A DNA stretch of 64,000 nucleotides from Streptomyces sp. NBC_00258 (GCF_036182465.1 NZ_CP108081.1:11532001-11596000); one strand, 5' to 3'. Positions 8,683 to 17,479 are shown, counted from the first letter of the stretch. A program made the numbers and translations. Notes: generated from the letters alone by a model not told the origin.

Positions 8683-9705
8683 TCAGTCGTCGAGCAGCAC
8701 GACGTGCTTGCCCGGCGTCGTGCCGGCCTCGACGTCGGCCTGGGCCTCGCGAACCTGCTCCAGGCCGTGGTGGACCTTCGCGACCGGGGCCTTGAGCCGT
8801 CCGGCGGCGATGGCTTGCAGGTGCTGCTGGAACACTTGCGGGGGCAGGTCGGTGGCCCCGCCCGCATAGCTGGTCAGCTGTACCCCCATGGGGATCATGA
8901 ATGGGGTGAAGTCGCGGATCCTCCACTGGCCCGCCAGGGCTCCGGTGAAGCAGACGGTGCCGTGGCGGCGGACGGTGCGGAAGGTGTCGGCGAGGACCGA
9001 GCAGCCCACCAGTTCCAGTACGGCGTCGACGCCGTTCGGCATCAGCTCGCGCACCTGGTCGGCGATGGTGCCGTTGTCGACCAGTGGATGGTCGACACCC
9101 ATGGCCCGCAGTTTTTCGGCCCGGTCCGGGCTGCGGGTGGTGGACAACACGGTGGCTCCGAGGTCCTTCGCGATCGTGGCCGCGCTCAGCCCGACCGTGG
9201 AGGTGCCGCCGCGGATCAGCAGCGTCTGCCCCGCCTGCAGACCGAGGCCCGTGGCGAGGGAGCCGTAGGCGGTCTGGAACATCTCCGGCAGCGCGCCGGC
9301 CACTTCCCACGGGAGGCCGGTCTCGAACGGGATGACCTGGCTCGCGGGGACGGTCACATACTGCGCGTACGAGCCGTCGAAGGACCGGCCCATGCCGCCC
9401 ATCATGGTCGCCACCTGCTGCCCCGGGCGCAGCCCGCTGTCCTCGTCGGCCTGATCGACCACACCGACGCCCTCGATGCCGGGGATCCGCGGGTAGGTGA
9501 CCTCCGGGTCCGACTCACCTTTTCGGGTGGTGACCTCGGACTCGTTGACGCCGAACGCCTTCACCTTGATGCGCACCCATCCGGGCTGTGGCTCGGGCAT
9601 CGGCACCGTGGTGACCTGAAGGGCATCCAGGCCGCCAGGCTCAGTGACGACGACCGCTCGCATCGTTGCAGAGGGCGCGCCTGCGGACGCTGCACGCTTG
9701 TCCAT
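8683..9705 (-). CDS. MDR-family NADPH:quinone-reductase-like oxidoreductase
   Basis: 340 residues of the zinc-free medium-chain dehydrogenase (QOR) type. It has the N-terminal GroES-like domain (VKVKAFGVNESEVTTRKG), the PRIPGIEGVGVV hinge, and the Rossmann domain with LLIRGGTSTVGLSA, which replaces the usual AAAGGVG. No zinc-ligand cysteines are seen. It likely reduces quinones or enones with NADPH. It is first in an operon with the SnoaL-like gene. A good AAGGA site precedes the ATG. Confidence 0.88.
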   Translation of the reverse strand: MDKRAASAGAPSATMRAVVVTEPGGLDALQVTTVPMPEPQPGWVRIKVKAFGVNESEVTTRKGESDPEVTYPRIPGIEGVGVVDQADEDSGLRPGQQVATMMGGMGRSFDGSYAQYVTVPASQVIPFETGLPWEVAGALPEMFQTAYGSLATGLGLQAGQTLLIRGGTSTVGLSAATIAKDLGATVLSTTRSPDRAEKLRAMGVDHPLVDNGTIADQVRELMPNGVDAVLELVGCSVLADTFRTVRRHGTVCFTGALAGQWRIRDFTPFMIPMGVQLTSYAGGATDLPPQVFQQHLQAIAAGRLKAPVAKVHHGLEQVREAQADVEAGTTPGKHVVLLDD

Positions 9706-10034
9706 GACAGTTCCTTACCTATCGAGTACGACCCGCAGGGTCGCCATGCTGTGGCCCGCAGCGAGGTGGTCGCCCCTGCACCTCTCGATCTTCTGTCGGC
9801 ATCTGGCGAATCGCTCAGTCAGTTGCGGACATCTGATCGTCAATGGGGGACACCCGGTGAAGCCCCGCCATCGCAGGGCTTCGGCCCCCTCATCCCGGCT
9901 GGGGAAGCCCTGAGCGCGCGCCCCGTCACCCGTTCGGCTCGGCCGGAACGGTTATGGAGTAGTTCGACCACGAGGGACAGGCCCGAGGCATCCTGGTCAT
10001 GCCGCCGGGCGACGAGGCATGGGATGCGCGCCGG
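9706..10034. other. Intergenic region between two minus-strand genes
   Basis: About 330 bases. It should hold the promoter of the oxidoreductase gene. A small GACCC-TGC-GGGTC inverted repeat occurs about 30 bases before the start. No gene is supported. Confidence 0.4.
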
Positions 10035-10943
10035 TCACCGGTGCCGCGCCGTGCCCAGCTCGTCGGTGTACCGGGCGAGGGCGTCCTCTGCCGTGGGGGC
10101 TGGGCCGAACAGCTGCTGCTGGCGGCGGGGGTCGGCGACGTAGCGGCCGGTGTCGAACCAGCCGAACATCGCGGCCATGTCCTTGACCACCGGGTTGAAG
10201 CGGCCGACGACGGCTCCTGCGGCGCGGACGACGACGGAGGGGACGGCCCACACCTTGATCTTCTCTCCGGCCTGGCTGCCCATCAGGTCGGCCACCTCGC
10301 GCATGCTGACCGGACGGTCCCAGCCGATGTCGATGCGCTCCCCGGCCTCGGTCTCGGCGTCGACGGCGGCCGCCAGGTACGCCGCGAGATCGGAGGTGTG
10401 GACGAAGGTCAGCGGGACGGTGGCCTTGGCCATCCAGATCAGGCGGCGCTTGTCGATCGGGTTGCCCGCCATGGTCGCGACCTGGTCGAGGAACGCCCCC
10501 GGGCGCAGTGCGACGAACGGGACGCCGAGTTGTTCGAGCTTGTCCTCGGCGATCTTCTTGTGCCAGAAGTGCGGGACCTGGGGTGTCTGGTCGCTGGTGA
10601 GGATGCTTGTCAGGACGAACCGCCGGATGCCGGTGCGATGGGCGGCCTCGGCGAGGTTGGCGTTGCCGACGGTGTCGATGTCCTGGGCGTTCTTGCCGCC
10701 GCGGGTGTAGCCGGCGGCGGTGGTGATGACGGCGTCGGCGCCGTGCATGGCGGTGACGAGTGAGTCGAGGTCGAGCATGTCGCCGCGGGCGATCTCGACA
10801 CCCCGGCTCTCGAGCCGGCTCGCGTCGGTGGTCGGCCGGACCAGGGCGCGGACGTTCTTGCCGCGCTTGAGCAGTTCGTCGACGACCTTGCCGCCGAGGG
10901 AGCCGGTCGCGCCGACGACGAGGACGGGGAGGGCGGTGGTCAT
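10035..10943 (-). CDS. NmrA-like NAD(P)-binding atypical SDR
   Basis: About 302 residues. The N-terminus VLVVGATGSLGGKVVDELL is the atypical-SDR glycine motif (GATGxxG). RALVRPTTDASRLES and GDMLDLDSLVTAMHGADAV are the usual following blocks, and VPFVALRPGAFLDQ lies in the substrate half. These proteins act as NAD(P)H-dependent reductases or redox sensors. The ATG at 10943 is preferred over one 18 bases upstream because GAAAGTGAG precedes it. The MarR gene behind it may regulate it. Confidence 0.88.
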   Translation of the reverse strand: MTTALPVLVVGATGSLGGKVVDELLKRGKNVRALVRPTTDASRLESRGVEIARGDMLDLDSLVTAMHGADAVITTAAGYTRGGKNAQDIDTVGNANLAEAAHRTGIRRFVLTSILTSDQTPQVPHFWHKKIAEDKLEQLGVPFVALRPGAFLDQVATMAGNPIDKRRLIWMAKATVPLTFVHTSDLAAYLAAAVDAETEAGERIDIGWDRPVSMREVADLMGSQAGEKIKVWAVPSVVVRAAGAVVGRFNPVVKDMAAMFGWFDTGRYVADPRRQQQLFGPAPTAEDALARYTDELGTARHR

Positions 10944-10961
10944 GAGGGTCTCACTTTCCAT

Positions 10962-11351
10962 CAGGTCAGGAGTGGGGGGACGGGGTGGCGGGGCAGGGGT
11001 GGCGCGTACGTGGTGCCGTCGGCCCGGGGCGCTCAGGGGCGGGCCTGTGGTGGGCGGAATCTGCGGCGCGGGTCACCGTCGGCCTGCAGGAGCTTGTGGG
11101 GGTCGACGGTGAACGGGACGTGGGTGATGCGGCCGTCCTCGATGTTCAGCCTGGCCGGCGACGGGGAAGGGCTCGACATTCCCGTGGGAGGGGTGTTGCC
11201 CTCATCGGGCTTTTCCGACAGTGGCGAATCCTGGCTCCGTTCAGCACGGGCCTTCGTGCAGCTGAGTGCGTTGCAGCACTGGCCACTTCGCGGGAACAGC
11301 CGGAAGCGACTTTGCACTCCAGGCCGGAACCGGGGTGCGAACGGAGGGGAG
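10962..11351. other. Intergenic region with possible 3' gene fragment
   Basis: About 390 bases. On the minus strand 11033-11180 reads as a plausible C-terminus (LNIEDGRITHVPFTVDPHKLL, then stop), resembling the tail of a SnoaL-like or similar small protein, but the upstream part is missing. It is probably a decayed gene. Low certainty. Confidence 0.3.
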
Positions 11352-11831
11352 TTACTCGGACTCTTCCCGGGGAACAACGTGGCTGTTTATCGCGTCGGCT
11401 ATGGAGTGGGCGGTGCGGACGAAGGACTCCGCCTGCTGCGCCGAGAGGTCCCGTGCGGAGGTCTCTTCCAGGGCTTGCCACATGGCCGCGATGGGCTCGC
11501 GCATGGCACGGCCCTTGTCGGTGAGGTGGACGACCATGACGCGCCGGTCGTGTTGGGCCGGCTCGCGGATGAGCAGGCCTGCGTCCTGCATGCGGCGTAG
11601 GGACTTGGAGACGGTGGAGTGGTCCAGGCCGACGCTTTCGAGCAGCTCGGACTGGGTCTGGCCGTCCCGGTCCAGGAGTTGCATCAGCAGCAGTTCCTGT
11701 CCGAGATGCAGGTCCATCTCACGGAGCATGGCGGCGGCGGAGACGCGGTGGGCGCGCGCGAGCTGGAAGATCGCGTAGCTCATCGGTCCTGTGCAGGCAG
11801 TCGTGGGGATGTGAGGTTCGGGGGTGGGCAT
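11352..11831 (-). CDS. MarR-family transcriptional regulator
   Basis: 159 residues from the ATG at 11831, with GAGGAA 8 bases upstream. The winged helix is clear: QTQSELLESVGLDHSTVSKSL (recognition helix), then LIREPAQHDRRVMVVHLTDKG, the DxRxxxVxLTxxG wing. MarR proteins bind small aromatic or oxidant ligands. Targets could be the NmrA-like reductase downstream and the old-yellow-enzyme gene whose remnant lies just upstream in the same orientation. Confidence 0.92.
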   Translation of the reverse strand: MPTPEPHIPTTACTGPMSYAIFQLARAHRVSAAAMLREMDLHLGQELLLMQLLDRDGQTQSELLESVGLDHSTVSKSLRRMQDAGLLIREPAQHDRRVMVVHLTDKGRAMREPIAAMWQALEETSARDLSAQQAESFVRTAHSIADAINSHVVPREESE

Positions 11832-11842
11832 GGGTCGGTTCC

Positions 11843-11990
11843 TCAGACGGTGTGGATGGGGTGGTCGGTGTAGCCGGCCGTTCCGCCGCCGTAGAAGGAC
11901 GCCGGGTCGGGGGTGTTCACCGGCGCGCCGGCGCGGAGCCGCTCGGCGAGGTCCGGGTTGGCGGTCAGGACGAGCCTGCCCGCACGTGCC
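11843..11990 (-). pseudogene. 3' fragment of old yellow enzyme-type alkene reductase
   Basis: Read on the minus strand, the stretch ending at the TGA at 11843-11845 encodes a tail with NPDLAERLRAGAPVNTPD and FYGGGTAGYTDHPI. This is the characteristic C-terminus of NADH:flavin oxidoreductases/alkene reductases of the OYE family. The upstream ~300 residues are absent. The fragment ends only 12 bases before the MarR start, which suggests an original OYE-MarR unit broken by a deletion. Confidence 0.65.
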
Positions 11991-12056
11991 CGGCGTCGCT
12001 GACGAGCTTGCCGGCTCTGGGCGCTTGCGACTCAAGCCGCTCACAGGGTTGGGGAG

Positions 12057-12450
12057 TCAGCCGAAGAATTTTTCCAGTTCGGCTACCAGGACCTCCGGCT
12101 GCTCCTCCGCGACGAAGTGACCGCTGTCCTCGATGCCGCTGTAGCGGATGTCGTTGGCCTTGCCTTCCATCATTGGCCGCATGAAGTCGGCGCCCTGATT
12201 GGTGATGGCCAAGGCGGGCATCTCCAGCGGGGGATATGAGTCGTTATCGGCAACATCCTGGTGGAAGGTGTGGAATACGCCGAAGCCCGCGGTCAGTGCC
12301 TCGGGCGTGTCGTAGGCCTGGGCGTAGATGGCCCGGCTCTCCTCGCTGATCCGTTCCGGGGGGCGAGGTGTTCGGCCGACCAGTCGATCACGTGCCGAAA
12401 CGGCCCCGCGAGAAGCTTGGGCCACGACCAGGAGGCGTCCGCTCGGGGCC
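12057..12450 (-). pseudogene. Alpha/beta hydrolase, 3' remnant with frameshift
   Basis: The C-terminal ~100 residues are well preserved: SEESRAIYAQAYDTPEALT, FGVFHTFHQDV, a strand with MPALAITNQGADFM and the catalytic-His region EDSGHFVAEEQPE. They resemble epoxide-hydrolase/haloalkane-dehalogenase-like enzymes. A further segment (DASWSWPKLLAGPFRHVIDW) continues in another frame beyond a run of six G at 12357-12362, so a frameshift sits there. The N-terminal half, with the nucleophile, is gone and a transposase fragment abuts it. Confidence 0.7.
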
Positions 12451-12469
12451 CGAGTATCTGCCCGGTCCT

Positions 12470-12640
12470 TGCCGAACGAGGCGAGCAACACGGCAGCGGC
12501 TTGGGCGTCTTCCGGTATGTGGTCGAGCGGACGATCGCCTGGCTGCACGGCTTCCGCCGACTGCGGATCCGCTGGGAACGACGCGACGACATCCATGAAG
12601 CCTTCCCGGCCTCGTCACCTGCCCCGTCACCCATCGACAC
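12470..12640 (+). pseudogene. Transposase C-terminal fragment (IS5-like)
   Basis: The plus strand encodes EHGSGLGVFRYVVERTIAWL followed by HGFRRLRIRWERRDDIHEAF. This is the conserved C-terminal catalytic-Glu segment of IS5-family transposases. It is a different type from the 5657-6245 remnant, so the two are not halves of one insertion. It lies inside the disrupted hydrolase gene. Confidence 0.7.
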
Positions 12641-12671
12641 GTCCCACGCCCAGCTCCGTGCGATGTCTTTG

Positions 12672-12896
12672 TCAGGACCTCTTGAGCCAGCGCTGCAGCG
12701 CCTCGGGCACGTTCGCCGGATGCGAGCTGAAGCTCAACCGGATGTCGGGCTCGAGGTCGATGAGCACGTTGACGATCCGTTCGAACAGGACGGTGTACTC
12801 CGGGACGTTCTTGATGCCGCCGCCGATGAGCACCACCCCGAACGCGTGCCCGTCGAACAGTCGGCGCAGCTCGGCTTCAGCCTCGTCGGGATCCAG
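12672..12896 (-). CDS. Small conserved hypothetical protein, start unclear
   Basis: About 74 residues on the minus strand: LDPDEAEAELRRLFDGHAFG, VVLIGGGIKNVPEYTVLFER, IVNVLIDLEP and a C-terminus ending PEALQRWLKRS. The LIGGGI and VPEYTxLFERIVNVL blocks look like a conserved actinobacterial family of unknown function. A strong AAGGAGGG precedes an ATG at 12905, but that ATG is out of frame with the conserved protein. Either a CTG at 12896 is used or a one-base indel has broken the start. Palindromes lie upstream. Confidence 0.55.
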   Translation of the reverse strand: MDPDEAEAELRRLFDGHAFGVVLIGGGIKNVPEYTVLFERIVNVLIDLEPDIRLSFSSHPANVPEALQRWLKRS

Positions 12897-12944
12897 GCTG
12901 ACATAGCCCTCCTTTCAGTTCTGCGGGGGAAGTTCAAGAGAAAG

Positions 12945-12990
12945 TGTGGCTGGCCACATGGATAACGTAGCAGCAATCGTGTGGCTAGCC
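12945..12990. promoter_or_regulatory. Two copies of a palindromic operator-like motif
   Basis: TGTGGC-TG-GCCACA (12945-12958) and GTGGCTAGCCA (12980-12990) are near-identical palindromic sites 34 bases apart, upstream of the small minus-strand gene. On that strand a TTGGCT (-35-like) and TACGTT (-10-like) lie among them, so a repressor bound here would cover the promoter. No regulator gene is adjacent. Confidence 0.5.
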
Positions 12991-13000
12991 AAGTATTCGC

Positions 13001-13036
13001 GGATGCGGATGCGGATGCGGATGCGGATGCGGATGC
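13001..13036. repeat. Hexanucleotide tandem repeat (GGATGC)6
   Basis: Six perfect copies of GGATGC in a row, followed by GGAG. In the minus-strand frame beginning near 13156 the repeat would encode alternating Ser-Ala, but no protein family is recognised there. The tract lies in intergenic or decayed DNA. Confidence 0.95.
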
Positions 13037-13657
13037 GGAGGTGGCCACCTCGGCGTGCTTCGGGGTGCGCCGGCCGCTTGCGTGGCCGACCACGTAAACG
13101 TGCGCGGCGACCGCCAGGGTGCCCGTACCGCAGATCACCCAGAAACCTGTCATCACCGGCCAAGAACAAGGGCCAGCGCCCCTCGGTCGCCGCTCGACTC
13201 ACTCGCCGAGGCCGCAGGCACGCGAGTGGAGTGCGCAGTTCATACCGACAGACAGTCTGATCCGCTGCCCAAGTACCGGCACCGCAGGACTGTCGGGCCA
13301 TGCTCCGCTACCACAACGTCCCAAGTCGGAGTGCCCAAGCGCCTCACATTCCCATTCGAGGGCGCGAAACAGTGAGCGCAGGGCGGTGGCCCGGGACTTG
13401 GCGGCTTCTCCCTGTACCGGTTCGGGGGCCGTCCTCCTCCGGCGGCGGGGCGTCGGCTCCGAGGTGGGGGAGCAGGACGCGCGCAGGGTGCGGATGCTCC
13501 CGTTCATGCGGCCGGCGTCCCAGCCGCGGCCCTTGATGTGTCCCGTGGTCGCCCGCCACTCGCCACGGGCGGCTTCCGTCCGTGAGGGCGATCACGAGCA
13601 GGCCATGGTACGTACTGGCCCTGGTTGCTTCCCCCCTCCTGGAGGAGGCGGAGGAGG
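13037..13657. other. Gene-free stretch
   Basis: About 620 bases. A minus-strand frame starting near 13156 opens with a hydrophobic segment (MTGFWVICGTGTLAVAAHVY), but it then runs through the hexamer repeat and does not look like a gene. Nothing else is supported. Confidence 0.4.
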
Positions 13658-15064
13658 TCACAAGCCGAGTTCGGGCATTGTGTACCTGTGGACGTCGCGG
13701 GTGCGCAGACCGTCCGGGGTGCCGGACAGGAACCAGAATCCGCCGTAGCGACCGTCGGGTCCGCTGAAGGGCTCGAAGGTCAGGATGTCGTCGTGGCCGT
13801 CACGGTCAGCATCAAGGACACGCAGGTCCTCGGCGAAGCGGTCACGTCTGCCGATGTCGGATTCGAAGACGTCACCGGAGATGCCCTCGGTATCTTTGTC
13901 GATGATCTGCAGGCCGGTCATCGTGACGGCAGAGCCCCTGCTGGTCAGGCGCGCCAGCTGGAGGTGGCCCTGCTGGTCGGGCGAGCCGTACTCGACGGTG
14001 GAGACGGTGTTGCGGTCGGACGCCGAGGTGACATGGCCGGTCAGCACATGGGTGCCGATGGTGGGGGATCCGATGTCCATTTTCAGCCGGGCGGTGTCGG
14101 GGCGGAAACCGTCCGGCCCGCCGCGCACATACTCGCGCTCGTGTCCAGCGCTCCGGCCGGGCGGAAGGAGGTCGGGATAGCCGTCACCGTCAAAGTCGAT
14201 GCCCGCGTGGACCTCGCTGCCGATGTCGCCGACCATCTCACTCAAGCGCCGGCTCACATCGCCGTCTTCTTCCAGCCCTTGGCCCGGTGTGCCACGGAAG
14301 TAGCGCACGGAACGCCTGGAGGCCCTCTCGTCCTCGGCTTCGTCGTCGTAGTCGTGGTGGACGAGGAGGTCCGTACGGCCGTCCCGGTCGAAGTCCGCGG
14401 CCGTGGAGAGCACCCCACCGGACAGACGGCGGGCGGCTTTCGGCTTGCCGTCGGCGTCGAACGGCCCCATGAGGAGTCTTTCGCCACCGTACAGATCCGC
14501 ATGACCGTCACCGTCGAAGTCCGCGGCCTCCAAGGCCGTGAAGGGATGCTTGGGATCGTCGCCGGGAACATGCACCCTGACGGGTGTGGTGGACAGGCCA
14601 TCCTTGCCGCCGTGGAAGACGACCGTACGGCTGCCCTGCTCCTGGTTGTCCTGGGTGTTGGGGACCGGCACCAGCTGGTGCAGAATCAGGTCGGAGAAGC
14701 CGTCGCTGTTCAGGTCCGCGGTCAGGTCGGAGCGGAACCCTTCTTCGAGGAAACCGTTTGCTCTGCGGCCGCTGCCCGCGATCAGAGGCTTGTCCGTGGG
14801 ACGCAGACCGCCGGGACCACCGCGAAAGACAACGACAGGCCCATAGTCCCAGTCCAGGTCGGCAGCGGCGCTGCCGGTCACCACCACTGCGGCATCCTCG
14901 TAGCCGTCCCCGTCGAAGTCCGGAGCGCTGGAGGGACGAGCCTTGCCCTTGCCCTTTGTCGCCGAGCGATCCTCCTGCGAGGACCCGTCGCAGCCGCCCG
15001 CCGACGCCAACAGGATCAGTGCGGCGGCCAGGGCCGCGGTCCGGTGAGTTCGTCCATGCCGCAT
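13658..15064 (-). CDS. FG-GAP/VCBS repeat lipoprotein
   Basis: 468 residues. The N-terminus has basic residues, a hydrophobic core and a lipobox-like LLASAGGC with Cys at 25, so it is probably anchored to the outer membrane face. The rest is a series of integrin-like FG-GAP repeats with calcium-binding DxDxDG loops (DFDGDGYEDA, DLNSDGFSDL, DFDGDGHADL, DFDRDGRTDL, DFDGDGYPDL, DADRDGHDDI), consistent with a beta-propeller of about seven blades. Ligand unknown. No operon partner is evident. Confidence 0.88.
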   Translation of the reverse strand: MRHGRTHRTAALAAALILLASAGGCDGSSQEDRSATKGKGKARPSSAPDFDGDGYEDAAVVVTGSAAADLDWDYGPVVVFRGGPGGLRPTDKPLIAGSGRRANGFLEEGFRSDLTADLNSDGFSDLILHQLVPVPNTQDNQEQGSRTVVFHGGKDGLSTTPVRVHVPGDDPKHPFTALEAADFDGDGHADLYGGERLLMGPFDADGKPKAARRLSGGVLSTAADFDRDGRTDLLVHHDYDDEAEDERASRRSVRYFRGTPGQGLEEDGDVSRRLSEMVGDIGSEVHAGIDFDGDGYPDLLPPGRSAGHEREYVRGGPDGFRPDTARLKMDIGSPTIGTHVLTGHVTSASDRNTVSTVEYGSPDQQGHLQLARLTSRGSAVTMTGLQIIDKDTEGISGDVFESDIGRRDRFAEDLRVLDADRDGHDDILTFEPFSGPDGRYGGFWFLSGTPDGLRTRDVHRYTMPELGL

Positions 15065-15084
15065 CGCCGCAGACTAGCCCCAAG

Positions 15085-15290
15085 GCCGTGTAGCGAGAGG
15101 GCAGATCCCGCAGCCGCACCTGGACCCTGCCGGTGGCCTTCAATGTCTCGTCGACCATCTCGAAGGGCACGAGTTGGGTGAGTTCACCGATGTGGCCCGG
15201 CGTGAACCGGCCCCCAGCCACCGTGACGACACGTGTGATGGTGAACTGTTCGGACAGCGGAGCCTCCGGTCTTTGTGAACGGCGTGTCAT
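15085..15290 (-). pseudogene. IS4-family transposase N-terminal fragment
   Basis: The minus strand from an ATG at 15290 encodes FTITRVVTVAGGRFTPGHIG, ELTQLVPFEMVDETL and RVQVRLRDLPSR. This is the N-terminal domain of IS4-type transposases. Homology stops near 15085-15100, just before the FG-GAP lipoprotein start, so only the first ~65 residues remain. Confidence 0.75.
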
Positions 15291-15415
15291 GGTCGACTGC
15301 CAGTTCTACCGGGGCTCCGCTCCTCATATCCGGCGCAACCACAGCTCACGGCCCTCTGGGCAACCCCACCTGGCCCATAACCTCACGGACTTGGGGCTGG
15401 TCCGGGGCCAGGCCT

Positions 15416-17386
15416 TCATCCTTCCTTCGCTGCGCGGTTCCAGGCGGCGTCGCGCAGCAGGCGCAGGCCGTTGAGTCCGACGATGACGGTGGAGCCTTCG
15501 TGTCCCGCGACGCCGAGCGGCAGCGGGAGCGTGGCGATCAGGTCCCAGGCCACCAAGACGGTGATGAAGATCCCGGCGATGACCAGGTTCTGCACGACGA
15601 GACGGCGGGCCTGGCGGGAGAGGGCCACGACGGCGGGGATGGCGGCGAGTTCGTCGCGGACGACGACGGCGTCGGCGGTCTGCAGTGCCAGATCGGAGCC
15701 GGCCCTGCCCATCGCGATGCCGGTGTGCGCGGCGGCCAGCGCGGGTGCGTCGTTGACGCCGTCGCCGACCACCAGCACGCAAAGGCCCTCGTCCTCCCAG
15801 TGCTTGACCGCCGACACCTTGTCCTGCGGAAGCAACCCGGCGCGGACATCGGTAATGCCGACCTCGGCGGCAAGATGGCGTGCCGCGCGTTCGTTGTCAC
15901 CGGTCAGCAGAACCGGTGCCTGACCGGTGAGTTCGGTGAGCGCGGCCACTGTCGCCTTCGCGTCGGAGCGGAGGCGGTCGGCGATGCCCAGGACCCCGAC
16001 CGGCGTGCCGTCGCGCCGGACGAGGACCGCGGTGCGGCCTTCGTCTTCGAGCGCCTGTACCGCGCTACTGATGTCCTGGCCGCCGGCAGCGACGAGGCGG
16101 GACGGGGAGCCGACCTGGATGGTGCGGCCGCCGACGGTTGCGGTGACACCCGCACCGGGGGAGGAGGTGAAGCCGGTTGCCTCGGCGAGGATGAGACCGC
16201 GTTCGCGGGCGGCCTGGACGACGGCGCGGGCGAGGGGATGCTCGCTGGGGTGCTCGGCCGCCGCCGCCAGCGCCAGCAGCCCGTCCTCCTGCAGACCGGA
16301 ACCGGGCTCGGGACGGATGTCGGTGACACGTGGCGTGCCCTGGGTCAGGGTGCCGGTCTTGTCCAGCGCCACGATGTCGACCTGACCCAGGCGTTCCATC
16401 ACGACAGCGGACTTCGCCAGGACACCATGGCGGCCCGCGTTGGCGATGGCGGACAACAGCGGCGGCATCGTGGACAGCACCACCGCGCACGGCGAGGCGA
16501 CGATCATGAAGGTCATCGCCCGCAGCAGGGCGGGCTGGAGCGCGGAGCCGAAGGCGAGCGGGACCGCGAAGACGGCCAGCGTGGCGATGACCATGCCGAT
16601 CGAGTACCGCTGCTCGACCTTCTCGATGAACAACTGGGTGGGGGCCTTGGTCTCGGACGCTTCCTCGACCATCTTCACGATCCGGGCGATCACCGAGTCT
16701 GCCGGGTCGCGCTCGACCCGCACCCGCAGAGCACCGGCGCCGTTGATGGTGCCGGCGAACACCTCGTCCCCGGCCTGCTTGGCCACCGGCAACGGCTCGC
16801 CCGTGATGGTCGCCTGGTCGACATCACCGGCCCCGTCCAGGACCTGGCCGTCGGCGCCGACCCGCTCGCCGGGCCGCACCAGGATCGTGTCGCCCACCGC
16901 GAGGGAGTCGGCTGGGACTCTCTCCTCCTCACCACCGGGCAGGAGCCGGGTTGCGGTGGTCGGCGCCAGGTCCAGCAGGCCGCGTACCGAGTCGGCGGTC
17001 CGCGCCGTCGCGACCGCCTCCAAGGCTCCTGAGGTGGCGAAGATGACGATCAGCAGCGCGCCGTCGAGGACCTGGCCGATGGCGGCGGCGCCGATCGCGG
17101 CCACCACCATCAGCAGATCCACGTCCAACGTCTTGTTCCTGAGTGCCTTCAGGCCCTCCCGCCCTGGCTCCCACCCGCCCGTGATGTAGACGGCGGCATA
17201 CAGAGGGGCCCACAGCCATGCCGGGGCCCCGAGAAGATCCAGCGGGAGGGCGATCAGGAACAGCACCAGCGCGGCCAGCGCCCACCGGGACTCCGGCAGC
17301 GCCAGCACTCGCGTACGCCGCTTCGGGGGCGCCGGACGCGGCCCGGCAGCGGTCGGCGCGGGCCGCTGATCCAGGACAGAAGACAT
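15416..17386 (-). CDS. P1B-4-type heavy-metal efflux ATPase
   Basis: 656 residues. The protein lacks an N-terminal metal-binding domain and starts with a Pro/Arg-rich tail before the first membrane helix (about 33-52). Visible motifs are the actuator TGE (195-197), the metal-site SPC in a membrane helix (298-300), the phosphorylation site DKTGT (342-346), the HP motif (SEHPLARAV), GDGVNDAP, and HEGST near the C-terminus. SPC plus HEGST is the signature of the P1B-4 subgroup (CoaT/CtpD/PfeT), which exports Co, Fe, Zn or Cd. It is divergent from an ArsR sensor with a shared operator, so metal-induced expression is expected. Confidence 0.93.
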   Translation of the reverse strand: MSSVLDQRPAPTAAGPRPAPPKRRTRVLALPESRWALAALVLFLIALPLDLLGAPAWLWAPLYAAVYITGGWEPGREGLKALRNKTLDVDLLMVVAAIGAAAIGQVLDGALLIVIFATSGALEAVATARTADSVRGLLDLAPTTATRLLPGGEEERVPADSLAVGDTILVRPGERVGADGQVLDGAGDVDQATITGEPLPVAKQAGDEVFAGTINGAGALRVRVERDPADSVIARIVKMVEEASETKAPTQLFIEKVEQRYSIGMVIATLAVFAVPLAFGSALQPALLRAMTFMIVASPCAVVLSTMPPLLSAIANAGRHGVLAKSAVVMERLGQVDIVALDKTGTLTQGTPRVTDIRPEPGSGLQEDGLLALAAAAEHPSEHPLARAVVQAARERGLILAEATGFTSSPGAGVTATVGGRTIQVGSPSRLVAAGGQDISSAVQALEDEGRTAVLVRRDGTPVGVLGIADRLRSDAKATVAALTELTGQAPVLLTGDNERAARHLAAEVGITDVRAGLLPQDKVSAVKHWEDEGLCVLVVGDGVNDAPALAAAHTGIAMGRAGSDLALQTADAVVVRDELAAIPAVVALSRQARRLVVQNLVIAGIFITVLVAWDLIATLPLPLGVAGHEGSTVIVGLNGLRLLRDAAWNRAAKEG

Positions 17387-17437
17387 GACAAAACAACCCT
17401 TCACGGACGGACGGGGTGACGCGCCCACCATACAGGA

Positions 17438-17461
17438 ACATCTGAACAGGTCTTCATGTGT
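17438..17461. promoter_or_regulatory. ArsR/SmtB-type operator
   Basis: ACATCTGAACAGGTCTTCATG is the core of an imperfect inverted repeat (ACATCTGAA paired with TTCATGTGT, 7 of 9 positions) between the divergent ATPase and ArsR starts. TGAA-N6-TTCA is the hallmark of SmtB/CzrA-family operators. It lies 19 bases before the ArsR ATG and 52 before the ATPase ATG, so one dimer could repress both. Confidence 0.75.
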
Positions 17462-17479
17462 CACCGGTATGATGCACCC

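Noticed and set aside
5657..12640. The two IS5-like pieces as halves of one split element
   Set aside because: Their transposase types differ: the first belongs to the DVNVDSTVCRAHQH group, whose C-terminus is different from the VERTIAWLHGFRRLR type.
12996..13040. CRISPR-like or iteron array at the GGATGC tract
   Set aside because: It is a simple 6-bp tandem repeat without spacers.
12734..13156. Minus-strand frame with Ser-Ala repeats
   Set aside because: The repeat is just the GGATGC tract, and the downstream part is out of frame with the conserved small protein.
13625..15181. 518-codon plus-strand frame opposite the FG-GAP lipoprotein
   Set aside because: The opposite strand has a signal peptide, lipobox and repeated DxDxDG loops; this frame has none.
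15275..17032. 585-codon plus-strand frame opposite the P1B ATPase
   Set aside because: It is antisense to a clear ATPase and rich in Gly/Asp/Arg typical of shadows.
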